Shown piece by piece: positions 46,551-55,597 of a stretch of 64,000 nucleotides of DNA. Made by a program: the position numbers and the translations under genes. The notes below the pieces were generated by a model. It saw only the letters and a list, made by a program, of their open reading frames with translations, was not told the origin of the DNA and made no database searches. The first letter of the stretch is position 1. The number at the start of each line of letters is the position of its first letter. The stretch is from Microbulbifer sediminum (GTDB lineage Bacteria > Pseudomonadota > Gammaproteobacteria > Pseudomonadales > Cellvibrionaceae). The stretch covers positions 434,001 to 498,000 of the forward strand of contig NZ_JAJSAP010000001.1 in the NCBI RefSeq assembly GCF_021729035.1, written 5' to 3'.

Positions 46551-47360
46551 ATGGCTGCACGTAACAAAGCTTCTGCTTCAATCAGTGATGTAACCAAGCT
46601 GGAAGCAGACCTGGCTTCACTGAAATCCAAACTGGAAAAAGCCCGCGAAAAGCAGGAAAAGGACGCGGCAAAAGTTGCCGACAAGCTGGCCAAGGACGCC
46701 GAAAAAGCGGCCAAGAAAGCCGCTACTGCACAGACCAAACTGAAAACTGTCCGCGGCAAAAAGAAGACCGCGGCCCAGCAGCGCCAGCTGGCTACTGCCC
46801 GCTCCGCCGCCGCCGCCGCCAAGAAAGCTGCTGACAATGCCAAGACGGCAGCCAAGGAGGCCAAGGCCCAGCTGGCCACCATCAAGGAAGACAACAAGCA
46901 GGCAGCCAAAGTGGCCAAAGCCGTAGCCAAGGAAGAGGCCGCCATTACCAAGAAACTGGCCGCTGACGCCAAGAAAAAGGCCGCTGCTGAAGCCAAGAAA
47001 GCTGCCGCCGCCGCCAAGAAAAAAGCCGCTGCAGAGAAGAAAAAGGCCGCCGCCGCCGCCAAGAAAAAGGCTGCTGCAGAGAAGAAAAAGGCCGCTGCAG
47101 CGAAGAAGAAAGCTGCCACCAAGGCCAAGAAGGCCGCAGCCAAAGCCAAGACCAAGGCTAAAACAGCCGCCAAAAAAAGTCCGGGCCGCCCGAAGAAGGC
47201 CGCTACCAAGAAGGCCGCTACCAAGAAGGCCACTACCAAAAAGGCAGCCACCAAGAAGAAGGCCACTACTGCCAAGCGCGGTCCCGGCCGCCCGAAAAAA
47301 GCCGCTGCCAAGAAGACCGCCGCCAAACGCGGACCGGGTCGTCCGCCCAAGTCCAAGTAA
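46551..47360 (+). CDS. AlgP/histone H1-like Lys-Ala-rich protein with AT-hooks
   Basis: A 269-aa, very basic protein. Residues about 10-140 form a charged coiled coil (KLEADLASLKSKLEKAREKQEK). Residues about 140-205 are nearly pure Lys/Ala with repeats of KKKAAA type. The C-terminus has three AT-hook-like motifs: SPGRPKKA, RGPGRPKKA and RGPGRPPKSK. This is the architecture of AlgP/AlgR3 of Pseudomonas and of bacterial H1-like proteins, which bind DNA non-specifically and affect chromatin and gene expression. The repeated codons make the length prone to slippage. A strong terminator follows. Confidence 0.88.
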   Translation: MAARNKASASISDVTKLEADLASLKSKLEKAREKQEKDAAKVADKLAKDAEKAAKKAATAQTKLKTVRGKKKTAAQQRQLATARSAAAAAKKAADNAKTAAKEAKAQLATIKEDNKQAAKVAKAVAKEEAAITKKLAADAKKKAAAEAKKAAAAAKKKAAAEKKKAAAAAKKKAAAEKKKAAAAKKKAATKAKKAAAKAKTKAKTAAKKSPGRPKKAATKKAATKKATTKKAATKKKATTAKRGPGRPKKAAAKKTAAKRGPGRPPKSK

Positions 47361-47416
47361 GGCAGGCCATAGGCTCCCCCGGAAGCGGGTAGGCGCCAGC
47401 GGCAGACCGCCCAAAT

Positions 47417-47452
47417 GCAAAACCCCGGCTACAGGCCGGGGTTTTGCGTTTT
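47417..47452 (+). terminator. terminator after the AlgP-like gene
   Basis: GCAAAACCCCGGC (47417-47429) pairs with GCCGGGGTTTTGC (47435-47447), a 13-bp perfect stem with TT-rich sequence beyond. It may also serve the minus-strand kinase gene. Confidence 0.88.
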
Positions 47453-47474
47453 CATGCGAAGGGTTCCGGGCTCT

Positions 47475-48461
47475 CTAGCACTCCGTTCCGCAGCGGTTTA
47501 GGCGCAACCCACAGACCTGGTGATCGCGCCCCAGCTGCAGGACGCAATCCGCCCTTTGCGGCATCTCTTCCAGCAAGTACCGGGTAACCCGCTCGTAGTG
47601 CTGCACAAACCGGTTCACCGCCGCATCACTCATGCCACCACCGGTCGCCGCACGCAGCTTCTCTTCCTGCAATCGTCGCCACTCGAGCACACATTCCATA
47701 TCAGGCACCTGCAACATCAGCAGCAGGTCGAGGCGGGAAAACAGCTCGCGGTAGGGGCCAGCCAGTTGGGCTCGCACATATTCCCGCCATACACCCTCGG
47801 GATCCTCCTGCCGTTCCAGTTCGTTAACCGGATCTTCTCTATCCTCCCAGGGCAGCGCACCGACGCACCACCCCTCGAACAGCAGGATATCCACCGGGGA
47901 CTGCCGGTGAGGCCAGCTATCCCGGGGAGCCCGGTCATCAATGGCCTTATCGAAACGGGGTACCGGCACCTCTTCACCCGCCACCCCTGTGCCCGCGCGC
48001 TGGGTGAGCCGGTCGATAGTCTCAATACCCAGTTGCACATCGTGGGTACCTGGCACGCCACGGGTCACCAGCAGGGGATGCACCCGACGGCCCAGCTGCA
48101 TGCGTTCGTTACGGGTCAGGTAAATATCGTCGAGGGAAAACCCGGCACTCTTTATACCCAGCGATTGCCAGACCAGCTGGAGGAAGGCCGTCAGGGTCGA
48201 CTTACCCGATCCCTGCCCGCCACATAACCCAACAACCAGCGGGCTGCCCCGGTGTTGCTGGTGCCGGGCCAGCCATACTGCCAGCGGAAAGTAGTAGTCC
48301 CCGATCACTTTCCGGAAAGCCCCGGGCAACCGTTGCGCAGCAATAAACTGCTGGATCTCGCCGTCCAGCGCCGCCGCCAGCGCCTGTGCCTGCACAATTA
48401 CCTGTGTGGGCCACCGGGTTTCAGTCATCTCCCGCCCCATGTCGATATGTTGCTCCTCCAT
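47475..48461 (-). CDS. P-loop kinase, D-glycerate 3-kinase/YggC-like
   Basis: A 328-aa kinase of the phosphoribulokinase/uridine-kinase superfamily. Walker A is GGQGSGKST (81-89), followed by FSLDDIYLTRNERMQL, VTRGVPGTHDVQLG and a Walker B-like DILLFEGWCVG. The FSLDDIY and RGVPGTHD signatures fit the plant-type D-glycerate 3-kinase and YggC/Tda10 group. It starts 10 bases after the RND pump gene on the same strand, so it is co-transcribed. Later in-frame starts (48440, 48428) are possible. A glycerate-kinase role in this operon is unexpected, so the true substrate is open. Confidence 0.8.
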   Translation of the reverse strand: MEEQHIDMGREMTETRWPTQVIVQAQALAAALDGEIQQFIAAQRLPGAFRKVIGDYYFPLAVWLARHQQHRGSPLVVGLCGGQGSGKSTLTAFLQLVWQSLGIKSAGFSLDDIYLTRNERMQLGRRVHPLLVTRGVPGTHDVQLGIETIDRLTQRAGTGVAGEEVPVPRFDKAIDDRAPRDSWPHRQSPVDILLFEGWCVGALPWEDREDPVNELERQEDPEGVWREYVRAQLAGPYRELFSRLDLLLMLQVPDMECVLEWRRLQEEKLRAATGGGMSDAAVNRFVQHYERVTRYLLEEMPQRADCVLQLGRDHQVCGLRLNRCGTEC

Positions 48462-48470
48462 GACCGGCCA

Positions 48471-51400
48471 CTACTCCTCGCCCCACTGGGCCCCGCGGAT
48501 CTGCGGCGGGGAAAACGCGGCAATCCCCTCCCGGAGGCGTCCCGGCAGCACCAGCATGATCGGGGTCACCACCAGCGTCAGCAGTGTGGAAAATGTCAGG
48601 CCATAAACAATGGCACTCGCCAGCTGTACCCAGAAGGAGGCAATCACCCCGCCCACCACAATATCGCGGCCAAGCATATCCACGCTCACCCCCAGGGCCA
48701 GCGGCAGCAACCCAAGGATCGTGGTGGCGGTGGTGAGGAATACCGGGCGCAGGCGTTGCCCCGAGGCCTTGACCGCCGCGGCGGCAGGTGACAGCCCGGG
48801 CTCGCTATTCCGGACAAAGTTATACGTATCGATGAGCACGATATTGTTATTCACTACGATGCCGGCCAGGGCGACAATGCCGACACCGGTCATAATGACG
48901 CTGAATGTGGTCTGGGTGACCAGCAGGCCCAGTAATACCCCGATGGTCGACATCACCACCGATGACAGGATCAACAGCGACTGGTAAAAGCTGTTGAACT
49001 GCGTCACCAGCAGGATAAACATCAGGAACAGTGACAGCAGGAACGCCACCCCGAGAAAGGCCAGGGATTCATTCTGCTCCTCATCGGCACCGCGGAACAA
49101 TAGTTCGATATCGGCAGGCACCGGGTTCTTCTCCAGCCAGGCGCGTATTTCCTTTACCTTGTCATCGGCCAGCACCCCCTCCTCGGTGTCCGCCTTGACC
49201 TGCATCCGGGTAACGCCATTGATCCGCTCGATCTTGTCTACCTTGGGACGCGCCTGTGTTCGCACAAAACTGCCCACCGGTACCGCGCCATCAGGCGTAT
49301 TGACCTTCAACCGGTCCAGTGCGGCAATACCCCGTGCGTGCTCCGGGTAGCGAATACGGATATCCACCTCCTCGTCACTATCGTCCGGACGGTACTCGGC
49401 CACCCGCACACCGGTGGTAACCAGTTGCACCGCGCGGCCGACCTCGGTCAGGTTTGCGCCATAGAGCGCCGCCTTGGCCCGGTCCACCTGTACCTCCCAC
49501 TGGATACCCGGCAGCGGTGCGGTATTGACGATGTCCCGCAGCCCTTCGAACTGGCTTTCCAGCGCGTGATGCAGGCGCCTGGTTTCCGCCAACAGCTGGT
49601 CGTAATCCCGCCCGCGCAATTCGAGCACGATGTCCTTGCCGATTGGAGGCCCTCCCTCGAATACGTTGGCCGTCACCTTGATACCGGGGAAGTTGCCAGT
49701 CCGCGCGCGCAGGTCGGCAAAGATATCGCGGCTGCGGCGCTCCCGCTGTTGCGCCGGGTAGAGTTCCACCAGCATGTTGGCGATCTGGTCTGGTGCGCGG
49801 TCGCGGTTGCCGGACAGTCCGCCGGAACCTACCGCGGTATATACGATGCGCACCTCTGGGATCCCAAGTACGGCTTTTTCCACTTCCGCTACCAGCGCAC
49901 GCTGCTCGGCAACCGAGAGATTGCCTTGTGCGCGCACTTCCACGTTGCCGTACTGCTCTTCCGTATCGGTGAAAAACTCCACCCCCGCCCCGAATAAGAT
50001 ATACGCAATAAGAATGCCAGCCAGTATCCCCACGGCACCGAAAAACGCCAGCAGCGGACGACGCAACAGGGCGTCCAGGGTACGTGCGAATGTCCCGGTC
50101 ACCCCGGAAAGCTCAGCGGGCTGGCCGGTCTCCAGCTGCTTGAGGTAGTGCTGGGTGTCACTGTCCAGGTTGCCCTTGCCAAACAGACTGCCCAACACCG
50201 GGGCGAAGAAGAGTGCGTATAGCAGCGAGCCCGCCAGTACCGCAAACACGGTCACCGGCAGGTAACGCATAAAGTCACCCACTACCCCGGGCCAGAACAT
50301 GATCGGCAGGAAAGCCGCCAGCGTGGTGCCGGTAGAGGCAACCACCGGCCAGAACATCCGCCGCACCGACAGGGTGTAGGCAACCCGTGCCGACATCCCC
50401 TCCGCCATTTTGCGATCGGCGTATTCGGTGATCACGATGGAGCCATCGATCAGCATACCGAGTGCCAGCAGCATGCCGAACATCACCATGAAATTGAATG
50501 AGTAACCCAGGTACCAGGTGATAATGGAGCCGAACAGCAGGGAAAAAGGAATACCGAGCCCGACCAGGAGTCCGGAGCGAAGCCCCAGTGCCGCCACCAC
50601 GATAATCATCACCAGCAACATCGCGGTCAGGATATTGCCTTCCATCTCGCTGACCATGTCGCGAGCGAAGCGGGACTGGTCGAAAACGAAATTCACCTCC
50701 ACCCCACGTGGCAGGCTGTTGAGTTCCCCGTTGACCACCTCCCGGACACGGTCGGCCAGCGCCACCGAGCTGGCATCGTTGCGCTTTTCCACATTGATGG
50801 CCAGGCCCGGGCGGCCATTGACGCTCGTGTAACTGGAAGCATCCTTGAAGGTGCGGCGCACATCGGTGACCTCTCCCAGGGTCACCACGCCGTCCGGGGA
50901 CGACTTCACGGGGATGTCGTAGACATCCCTGGCGGTCTCGATCAGGCCCGGCACCTTGACCGAAAAGCGGCCGCGTTCGGTCACCAGCTCCCCGGCGGGA
51001 ATGAGCAGGTTGTTCCCCACCACCGCATTGATCAACTGGCCACTGGTAATCTGGTAGTGCTCCAGACGCACCGGGTCGATGATGGCTTCCATCACCTCCT
51101 CGCGGTTGCCGCGCAGGTCCGCACTGAGAACCTCGCTGATATTCTCGATGCGTCGCTGCAGGTATTGCGCGCTCTGCAGCAGCACCCGCTCGCCCACGCC
51201 CTCCCCTGCCAGCGTCACCACGATGGCGGGAAATGGCTGTGCGGCAGCCTCCTCCACGATCGGCTCATCCGCGTCCCGGGGAAGCTCGGCCTTGGCCCGG
51301 TCCACGGCGTTGCGCACTTCGTCCAGGGCTTCGTCAACGGGAACCGCTGTATCGAACTCCACCACCAGGTAGGCCAGGGATTCGCGCGCAGTGGCGATCA

Positions 51401-51638
51401 TCTCCTGCACGCCCTCCAGCGCTCGGATTTCCTGTTCCAGCGGGCGCACCAGCAGGCGCACACCGTCCTCGGGCGAAATGCCCTCGTGACGCACCTGCAC
51501 GATCACAAATGGCGGGTTTACCTCCGGGTTGGTCTCAATCGTCATCATCTGGCGCGCGACAATCCCCACCAGTACCACCAGCAGCATCAGGCTGATGGTG
51601 CTGCGCGCGCGGGAAACTGCGCTGTCGAGGATACTCAT
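48471..51638 (-). CDS. RND-family efflux transporter permease
   Basis: A 1055-aa inner-membrane pump of the RND superfamily. It shows the N-terminal helix, two large periplasmic loops (about 40-330 and 560-850) and twelve transmembrane helices. TM4 holds FGMLLALGMLIDGSIVITEYADRKM with an acidic Asp in the proton relay, and VGIVALAGIVVNNNIVLIDTYNF is the second-half equivalent. The sequence is closer to the HAE1/AcrB-like branch used for hydrophobic compounds than to the metal pumps; no Met-rich site is seen. It overlaps its adaptor (ATGA) and would pair with a TolC-type channel encoded elsewhere. Confidence 0.94.
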   Translation of the reverse strand: MSILDSAVSRARSTISLMLLVVLVGIVARQMMTIETNPEVNPPFVIVQVRHEGISPEDGVRLLVRPLEQEIRALEGVQEMIATARESLAYLVVEFDTAVPVDEALDEVRNAVDRAKAELPRDADEPIVEEAAAQPFPAIVVTLAGEGVGERVLLQSAQYLQRRIENISEVLSADLRGNREEVMEAIIDPVRLEHYQITSGQLINAVVGNNLLIPAGELVTERGRFSVKVPGLIETARDVYDIPVKSSPDGVVTLGEVTDVRRTFKDASSYTSVNGRPGLAINVEKRNDASSVALADRVREVVNGELNSLPRGVEVNFVFDQSRFARDMVSEMEGNILTAMLLVMIIVVAALGLRSGLLVGLGIPFSLLFGSIITWYLGYSFNFMVMFGMLLALGMLIDGSIVITEYADRKMAEGMSARVAYTLSVRRMFWPVVASTGTTLAAFLPIMFWPGVVGDFMRYLPVTVFAVLAGSLLYALFFAPVLGSLFGKGNLDSDTQHYLKQLETGQPAELSGVTGTFARTLDALLRRPLLAFFGAVGILAGILIAYILFGAGVEFFTDTEEQYGNVEVRAQGNLSVAEQRALVAEVEKAVLGIPEVRIVYTAVGSGGLSGNRDRAPDQIANMLVELYPAQQRERRSRDIFADLRARTGNFPGIKVTANVFEGGPPIGKDIVLELRGRDYDQLLAETRRLHHALESQFEGLRDIVNTAPLPGIQWEVQVDRAKAALYGANLTEVGRAVQLVTTGVRVAEYRPDDSDEEVDIRIRYPEHARGIAALDRLKVNTPDGAVPVGSFVRTQARPKVDKIERINGVTRMQVKADTEEGVLADDKVKEIRAWLEKNPVPADIELLFRGADEEQNESLAFLGVAFLLSLFLMFILLVTQFNSFYQSLLILSSVVMSTIGVLLGLLVTQTTFSVIMTGVGIVALAGIVVNNNIVLIDTYNFVRNSEPGLSPAAAAVKASGQRLRPVFLTTATTILGLLPLALGVSVDMLGRDIVVGGVIASFWVQLASAIVYGLTFSTLLTLVVTPIMLVLPGRLREGIAAFSPPQIRGAQWGEE

Positions 51639-52825
51639 GGGCGGTTACCCTCTCCATCAGGGGTCACCGGGTCTGCGACCTGCCGCACGGCTGGCAGGCC
51701 GGAGCCCGGCGCCGGGGGCGGCAGGGCGGACTGGCCATCCTCCTGCGTCACCGCCACCACCTGCCCGGCAGTCACGTATTCCTGGCCTACGGTAATCAGG
51801 TTGGTTTCTTCCGGAAGCCCGGTGACCCAAACCCCCTCGCTACCGTCGCCCACCAGCTGCACATTGGCAAACTGCACCCGGTTCTCGCGGTCCAGGTGGC
51901 GCACCCCCAGCTTGCCGCGATCATCCAGGGCCAGCAGGGAGGAATTGATCAGGTGCGCCCGGACCTCGCCGGTGGGCAGCACCAGCCGACCACTCAGCCC
52001 GGCACGCAACCCACCGTCGCCGTTGTCCACCGCAACTTCCACCCGGTATGCCCGGGTAACCGTGTGGGCTTCCTGGCTGACATAGCGCAGGCGCCCCTCA
52101 ACCGCCCGGCCCTGGTGAAGTTCGGCCGCGGCCGGGGCGCCGGGCGACAGACTGCCCACCTCGCCCTCGGAAACCTCGCCCACGACCAGGATCGGGTCCA
52201 GGTCGAGCAAAGTGGCGCACTCCTCACCGCGGCGAATGTAATCCCCCAGTTCCACCGCCCGCTGATTGATCACACCGGCAAATGGCGCACGAATCTCCAG
52301 GTTCTCCATTTCCACCCGGGCGCGCTCGAACTCGGCGCGGGCATTGGCCAGGGCCATCTCCTGCTGGGCCAGGTCGGCTTCGGACTGGAGCCCTTTCTCG
52401 CGCAGTCGACGGGTCGCGGCAAAGTCCAGTTCGGCCTTGCGCAGGGCGGCCCGGGCACGCTCCAGCCGCTGCGGTCGGTCCTCGGCCTCCAGTCGGCAGA
52501 TCACATCCCCCTTCTCCACTGACCGCCCCTCGGGGACCGGCAGGCCCGTTATCACGCCATCGAGTTCCGCCCGCAACCGCACACTGCGGTTCGCCTCAGT
52601 GCGGGCATTGACGGTCACGCGGGTGGTAAAGGGCCGGGCCTCCAGGCGACGCGCGCGCACACTGACCGGGGCCGCCTTCCCTCCGGCTGCGCCATCTGTC
52701 GCGGGCGACTCCCCCTGTTCACCGGAACCAAGCAGGCCACTCGCCAGCCACAACAGCGCCACCACGGCAACGACCAGCGCTGTCCGGTAGTTTTTATGGC
52801 GCCAGATCTCAATCAGGGAGTTCAT
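51635..52825 (-). CDS. RND efflux periplasmic adaptor (membrane-fusion protein)
   Basis: The adaptor joins the RND pump at 48471 to an outer-membrane channel. Of about 396 aa, residues about 13-33 (TALVVAVVALLWLASGLLG) form the membrane anchor. The barrel-sandwich (lipoyl) halves show LRAELDGVITGLPVPEGRSVEKGDVI and IRAPFAGVINQRAVELGDYI, around a coiled-coil hairpin (RLERARAALRKAELDFAATRRL). The stop overlaps the pump start as ATGA, so translation is coupled. The ATG at 52825 gives MNSLIEIWRHKNYRT; a TTG at 52843 and an ATG at 52837 are alternatives. No regulator is adjacent. Confidence 0.92.
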   Translation of the reverse strand: MNSLIEIWRHKNYRTALVVAVVALLWLASGLLGSGEQGESPATDGAAGGKAAPVSVRARRLEARPFTTRVTVNARTEANRSVRLRAELDGVITGLPVPEGRSVEKGDVICRLEAEDRPQRLERARAALRKAELDFAATRRLREKGLQSEADLAQQEMALANARAEFERARVEMENLEIRAPFAGVINQRAVELGDYIRRGEECATLLDLDPILVVGEVSEGEVGSLSPGAPAAAELHQGRAVEGRLRYVSQEAHTVTRAYRVEVAVDNGDGGLRAGLSGRLVLPTGEVRAHLINSSLLALDDRGKLGVRHLDRENRVQFANVQLVGDGSEGVWVTGLPEETNLITVGQEYVTAGQVVAVTQEDGQSALPPPAPGSGLPAVRQVADPVTPDGEGNRP

Positions 52826-53125
52826 TGCGTAAGCCATCCTCAAAGAAAGTCGATCAGAAAACCTGACAGGAAACCGCCCCTGGCGGGAGCTGGATTATAG
52901 TGGCCGCCCGCCTGTTCGCGTCTGCCGGATTACGAAAACCACAAGCACGGCGCTACGGCCTCCCAGAATACACCGGGAGGACGGGCCCGAAATAGCGACA
53001 GCCGTACCGCAATGGCGATTCAGCCAGCGGCGGCGTGCCACCTGCACGCAGTTTTCAATGAAGGGATTGGCGGGACACGCTGGCGGGATTCCCGCCCATA
53101 GATACCCCGCAGGGAGGGATTCAGA

Positions 53126-53833
53126 TCAGGAGAGCATGGACTCGAGGAAGTCGGACATACCGGACTCCTCATCCATCAGCTGGCCACTGCCGAATTCAGC
53201 ATTCCAGTCCAGCAGGATCCGCGCCAGGGCTCGGGCCTGGTTGGCGAGTGCCATTAACTCATCGCGGCTGTTTTTAGGGCCGGTATAAAGCTTGAGCCGA
53301 CGATGGCTGTCGGCCAGCTGGTGATCCGGGTACTTGGAGCGGTATACCTCCAGCTTCCAGCGCAGGGAATGCACCATGTTCCGGTAAAAGATCAACTTGG
53401 TGGACAGGTGCAGCAGGGAAAAATCATCCAGGTCGCCAAAGAGGGTGCAGTCTACGCCCAGAACCTGGGTATCCCTACTCGCCGGGGCGGCACTCACGTT
53501 GGCGGTGCGGGGCTCCGCCAGCAGCATAGACAGGTCCCCGAATACCTCGCCGGGACGGATCACCGCCAGGGGCCGGCCGGAGTGCACGGTCTCGTCATCT
53601 TCCGCATCAATGTGAACGTCAAGCTCCCCCCGCAACAGGAAATATACCCACTGGTCCACATCCCCCTCCGCCAACAGCAATTCACCCGGGGCCAGGCCCA
53701 CCAGCCGCGAACGCTGCAGCACCACGTCATACTGCCAGTCACTGGCCGCACGAATGTCACGAAACAAATGAATGACGTTCAGGAGGCGGTCTACTGCCTC
53801 CCGTGGGTAGTCACTGAGTGGTTTTATTTCCAT
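53126..53833 (-). CDS. cyclic-nucleotide-binding-domain protein without DNA-binding domain
   Basis: A 235-aa protein with a CRP-type cyclic nucleotide-binding beta-barrel at about residues 35-150: LAPGELLLAEGDVDQWVYFLLRGELDVHI, VIRPGEVFGDLSMLLAEPRTANVSA with the phosphate-binding GEVFGDL...PRTA cassette. After the core helix (LLHLSTKLIFYRNMVHSLRWKLE) there is no helix-turn-helix, so it is not a normal CRP-like regulator. The tail is helical and acidic. It probably senses cAMP or cGMP and acts by protein contact. Confidence 0.87.
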   Translation of the reverse strand: MEIKPLSDYPREAVDRLLNVIHLFRDIRAASDWQYDVVLQRSRLVGLAPGELLLAEGDVDQWVYFLLRGELDVHIDAEDDETVHSGRPLAVIRPGEVFGDLSMLLAEPRTANVSAAPASRDTQVLGVDCTLFGDLDDFSLLHLSTKLIFYRNMVHSLRWKLEVYRSKYPDHQLADSHRRLKLYTGPKNSRDELMALANQARALARILLDWNAEFGSGQLMDEESGMSDFLESMLS

Positions 53834-54248
53834 CGGGTTCTTTACAAAGAAATCTTTCAGAGAGCGTTATCGCTGCATGTGTATTGGGCGCGCGGAAGCG
53901 CACTGTCGAAAATCCCACCAGAGAGAACACGCATTCCATGCCCCTCTTTCCTACCGGACCACAACCGGACTGAACCCGATTGTACTGTCCCTATGATCAC
54001 TGTCTCCCCGCTGCAAGTGCAATTTCGGAAAAACGAGACATTCTACCCGTTTTAGACTTGAACTCCATTGCAGTTGAAGTAGAGTTAGGTACAGCCTGGA
54101 CCAATTAAAGGGTTTGTACTACCAAGGCGTTCTCAGAATGATCGGAGTAGGACAATAGTTTACCGGGCAACGCACTTCGGGGGAGGAGAGCGTAAAGTAA
54201 CCTATCCTACGGATTAATCCCATCCGGAAAGACAGACACCAAAATAAA
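53834..54248. other. divergent intergenic region
   Basis: No gene supported. It provides promoters for the cNMP-binding protein (minus) and the TonB-C fusion (plus) and contains the dyad at 54056. Confidence 0.5.
54056..54080. promoter_or_regulatory. dyad ACTTGAACT-N7-AGTTGAAGT, putative operator
   Basis: Arms of nine bases (54056-54064 and 54072-54080) are inverted repeats except for the central pair. Size and spacing resemble binding sites of dimeric regulators. No regulator is identified. Confidence 0.35.
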
Positions 54249-55403
54249 ATGAAATCTTTAAAATTCATCACCGCTGTAATGGTGTTTGCCGCGGCAGTGT
54301 CCGCCAGCGCTGCACCGTTATTGAACGGCCTCGCACTTGAGCAACAATTCAACAAGGATCGATACATTGCCGCTGTCTATTCCGACACACTTGCCGACAG
54401 CGCCAACGTGCTTCTCGATGAGAACACCACCCGCCGGCTGGAAATCCGGGTAGTCGCCGACAGCGTTTCCGCACGCCGCCTGCGCAACCAGTGGATGGAG
54501 GCTATCGCCATTAACAATGCCGGCAGCGCCCTGACAGCCCAGGCCGACAACATGGTGACCTTCGCCAACCTGTTCTCCGGCCGGTTCAAGAAAGGTGATC
54601 AGCTGCGGGTTGATTTCGACGGCGCGTCCGGCGTCAGCACGGTGTCCCTGAATGGCATCCGGCTGGGCAAGATCGCGGACCGCAAGTTCTTTACCACCCT
54701 GCTCCGCTCATGGGTCGGCCCGGTGCCGCCCTCCACGGAATTCCGCGAGGGCCTGCTGGCCTCCGGCGATGTGGACACCGGCCTGCTGGCACGCTTTGAG
54801 CAGCTGGAACCCACCGATGCCAGGATCCTGGAACTCACTGAAGCTCGTGAGGAAGACGACGCGGAGGAGGAACAGGCAGAATCGGAGACTGAGGCCGTCG
54901 CTGAAAAACCGAAACCCTCCAAGCCCAAGGTAGCGGCCGCCATACCGCCACCCACGCTCGCCAAGATAGAGAGCAAACCGCAAGCGCCACAAGCACAACA
55001 GCCGGCGCCCGCCAGCAAGCCCCAGCCACGTCCGCAGCCCAAACCCGCCCGGACAGCACCCGAGCAGGCCGAGGAGGAGGACGACCAGCCCCTGACTGCA
55101 GATGTGCTGCTGGCTCGCCAGATTTACCACTCCATGCTGCTGCGCCACACCTACGACTTCCTCGAGTATCCGCAGCGGGCACTGGAGCGCAACCAGGAAG
55201 GCAGCATCCGTATCCGGGTCACTATCGATCCATCTGGCCGCGTGCGTGACATCCAGACAGTCCAGGCGTCCCGCTTCAACGACCTGAACAAGGCCGCCCT
55301 GTCTGCGATCAAGGCCGCGTCGCCCTACCCGAAGGTACCGCCGGCACTGGCGAAGAACGACTACGAGTTCTCCGTGCCGATCACTTTCCGCCTGCCGGAC
55401 TGA
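54249..55403 (+). CDS. secreted chalcone-isomerase-like domain fused to TonB C-terminal domain
   Basis: A 384-aa protein with three parts. A signal peptide (MKSLKFITAVMVFAAAVSASA) leads into a chalcone-isomerase-like domain (residues about 22-185): LNGLALEQQFNKDRYIAAVYSD, GRFKKGDQLRVDFDG, SLNGIRLGKIADRKFFTTLLRSWVG. Residues about 195-285 are an acidic then Pro/Lys/Gln-rich linker like that of TonB. The last 90 residues are a TonB C-terminal domain (SIRIRVTIDPSGRVRDIQTV, KAALSAIKAASPYPKVP, FSVPITFRL). TonB normally has an N-terminal inner-membrane anchor; here the start looks like a cleaved signal, so this may be a periplasmic TonB-like protein. A terminator follows. Confidence 0.85.
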   Translation: MKSLKFITAVMVFAAAVSASAAPLLNGLALEQQFNKDRYIAAVYSDTLADSANVLLDENTTRRLEIRVVADSVSARRLRNQWMEAIAINNAGSALTAQADNMVTFANLFSGRFKKGDQLRVDFDGASGVSTVSLNGIRLGKIADRKFFTTLLRSWVGPVPPSTEFREGLLASGDVDTGLLARFEQLEPTDARILELTEAREEDDAEEEQAESETEAVAEKPKPSKPKVAAAIPPPTLAKIESKPQAPQAQQPAPASKPQPRPQPKPARTAPEQAEEEDDQPLTADVLLARQIYHSMLLRHTYDFLEYPQRALERNQEGSIRIRVTIDPSGRVRDIQTVQASRFNDLNKAALSAIKAASPYPKVPPALAKNDYEFSVPITFRLPD

Positions 55404-55434
55404 TCCGCCAACGGCGCAGCCCGAAAGACCCTAT

Positions 55435-55458
55435 AGCCCCGCCCCGTGCGGGGCTTTT
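55435..55458 (+). terminator. terminator after the TonB-C fusion gene
   Basis: AGCCCCG (55435-55441) pairs with CGGGGCT (55449-55455), followed by TTT (with the stem T, TTTT). Confidence 0.85.
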
Positions 55459-55597
55459 CGATTCATGCCGCATTGCCGGCAAACGCCCTCCCTCTGTACA
55501 CCGTTCCAGGGTTACCACTGGCCGCAGGCCGGTTGCCCGCGAATGGCGCCAACGCTTACTATCCCATGGGAAAAAACAGACCGCGAAAGGCCGTAGT

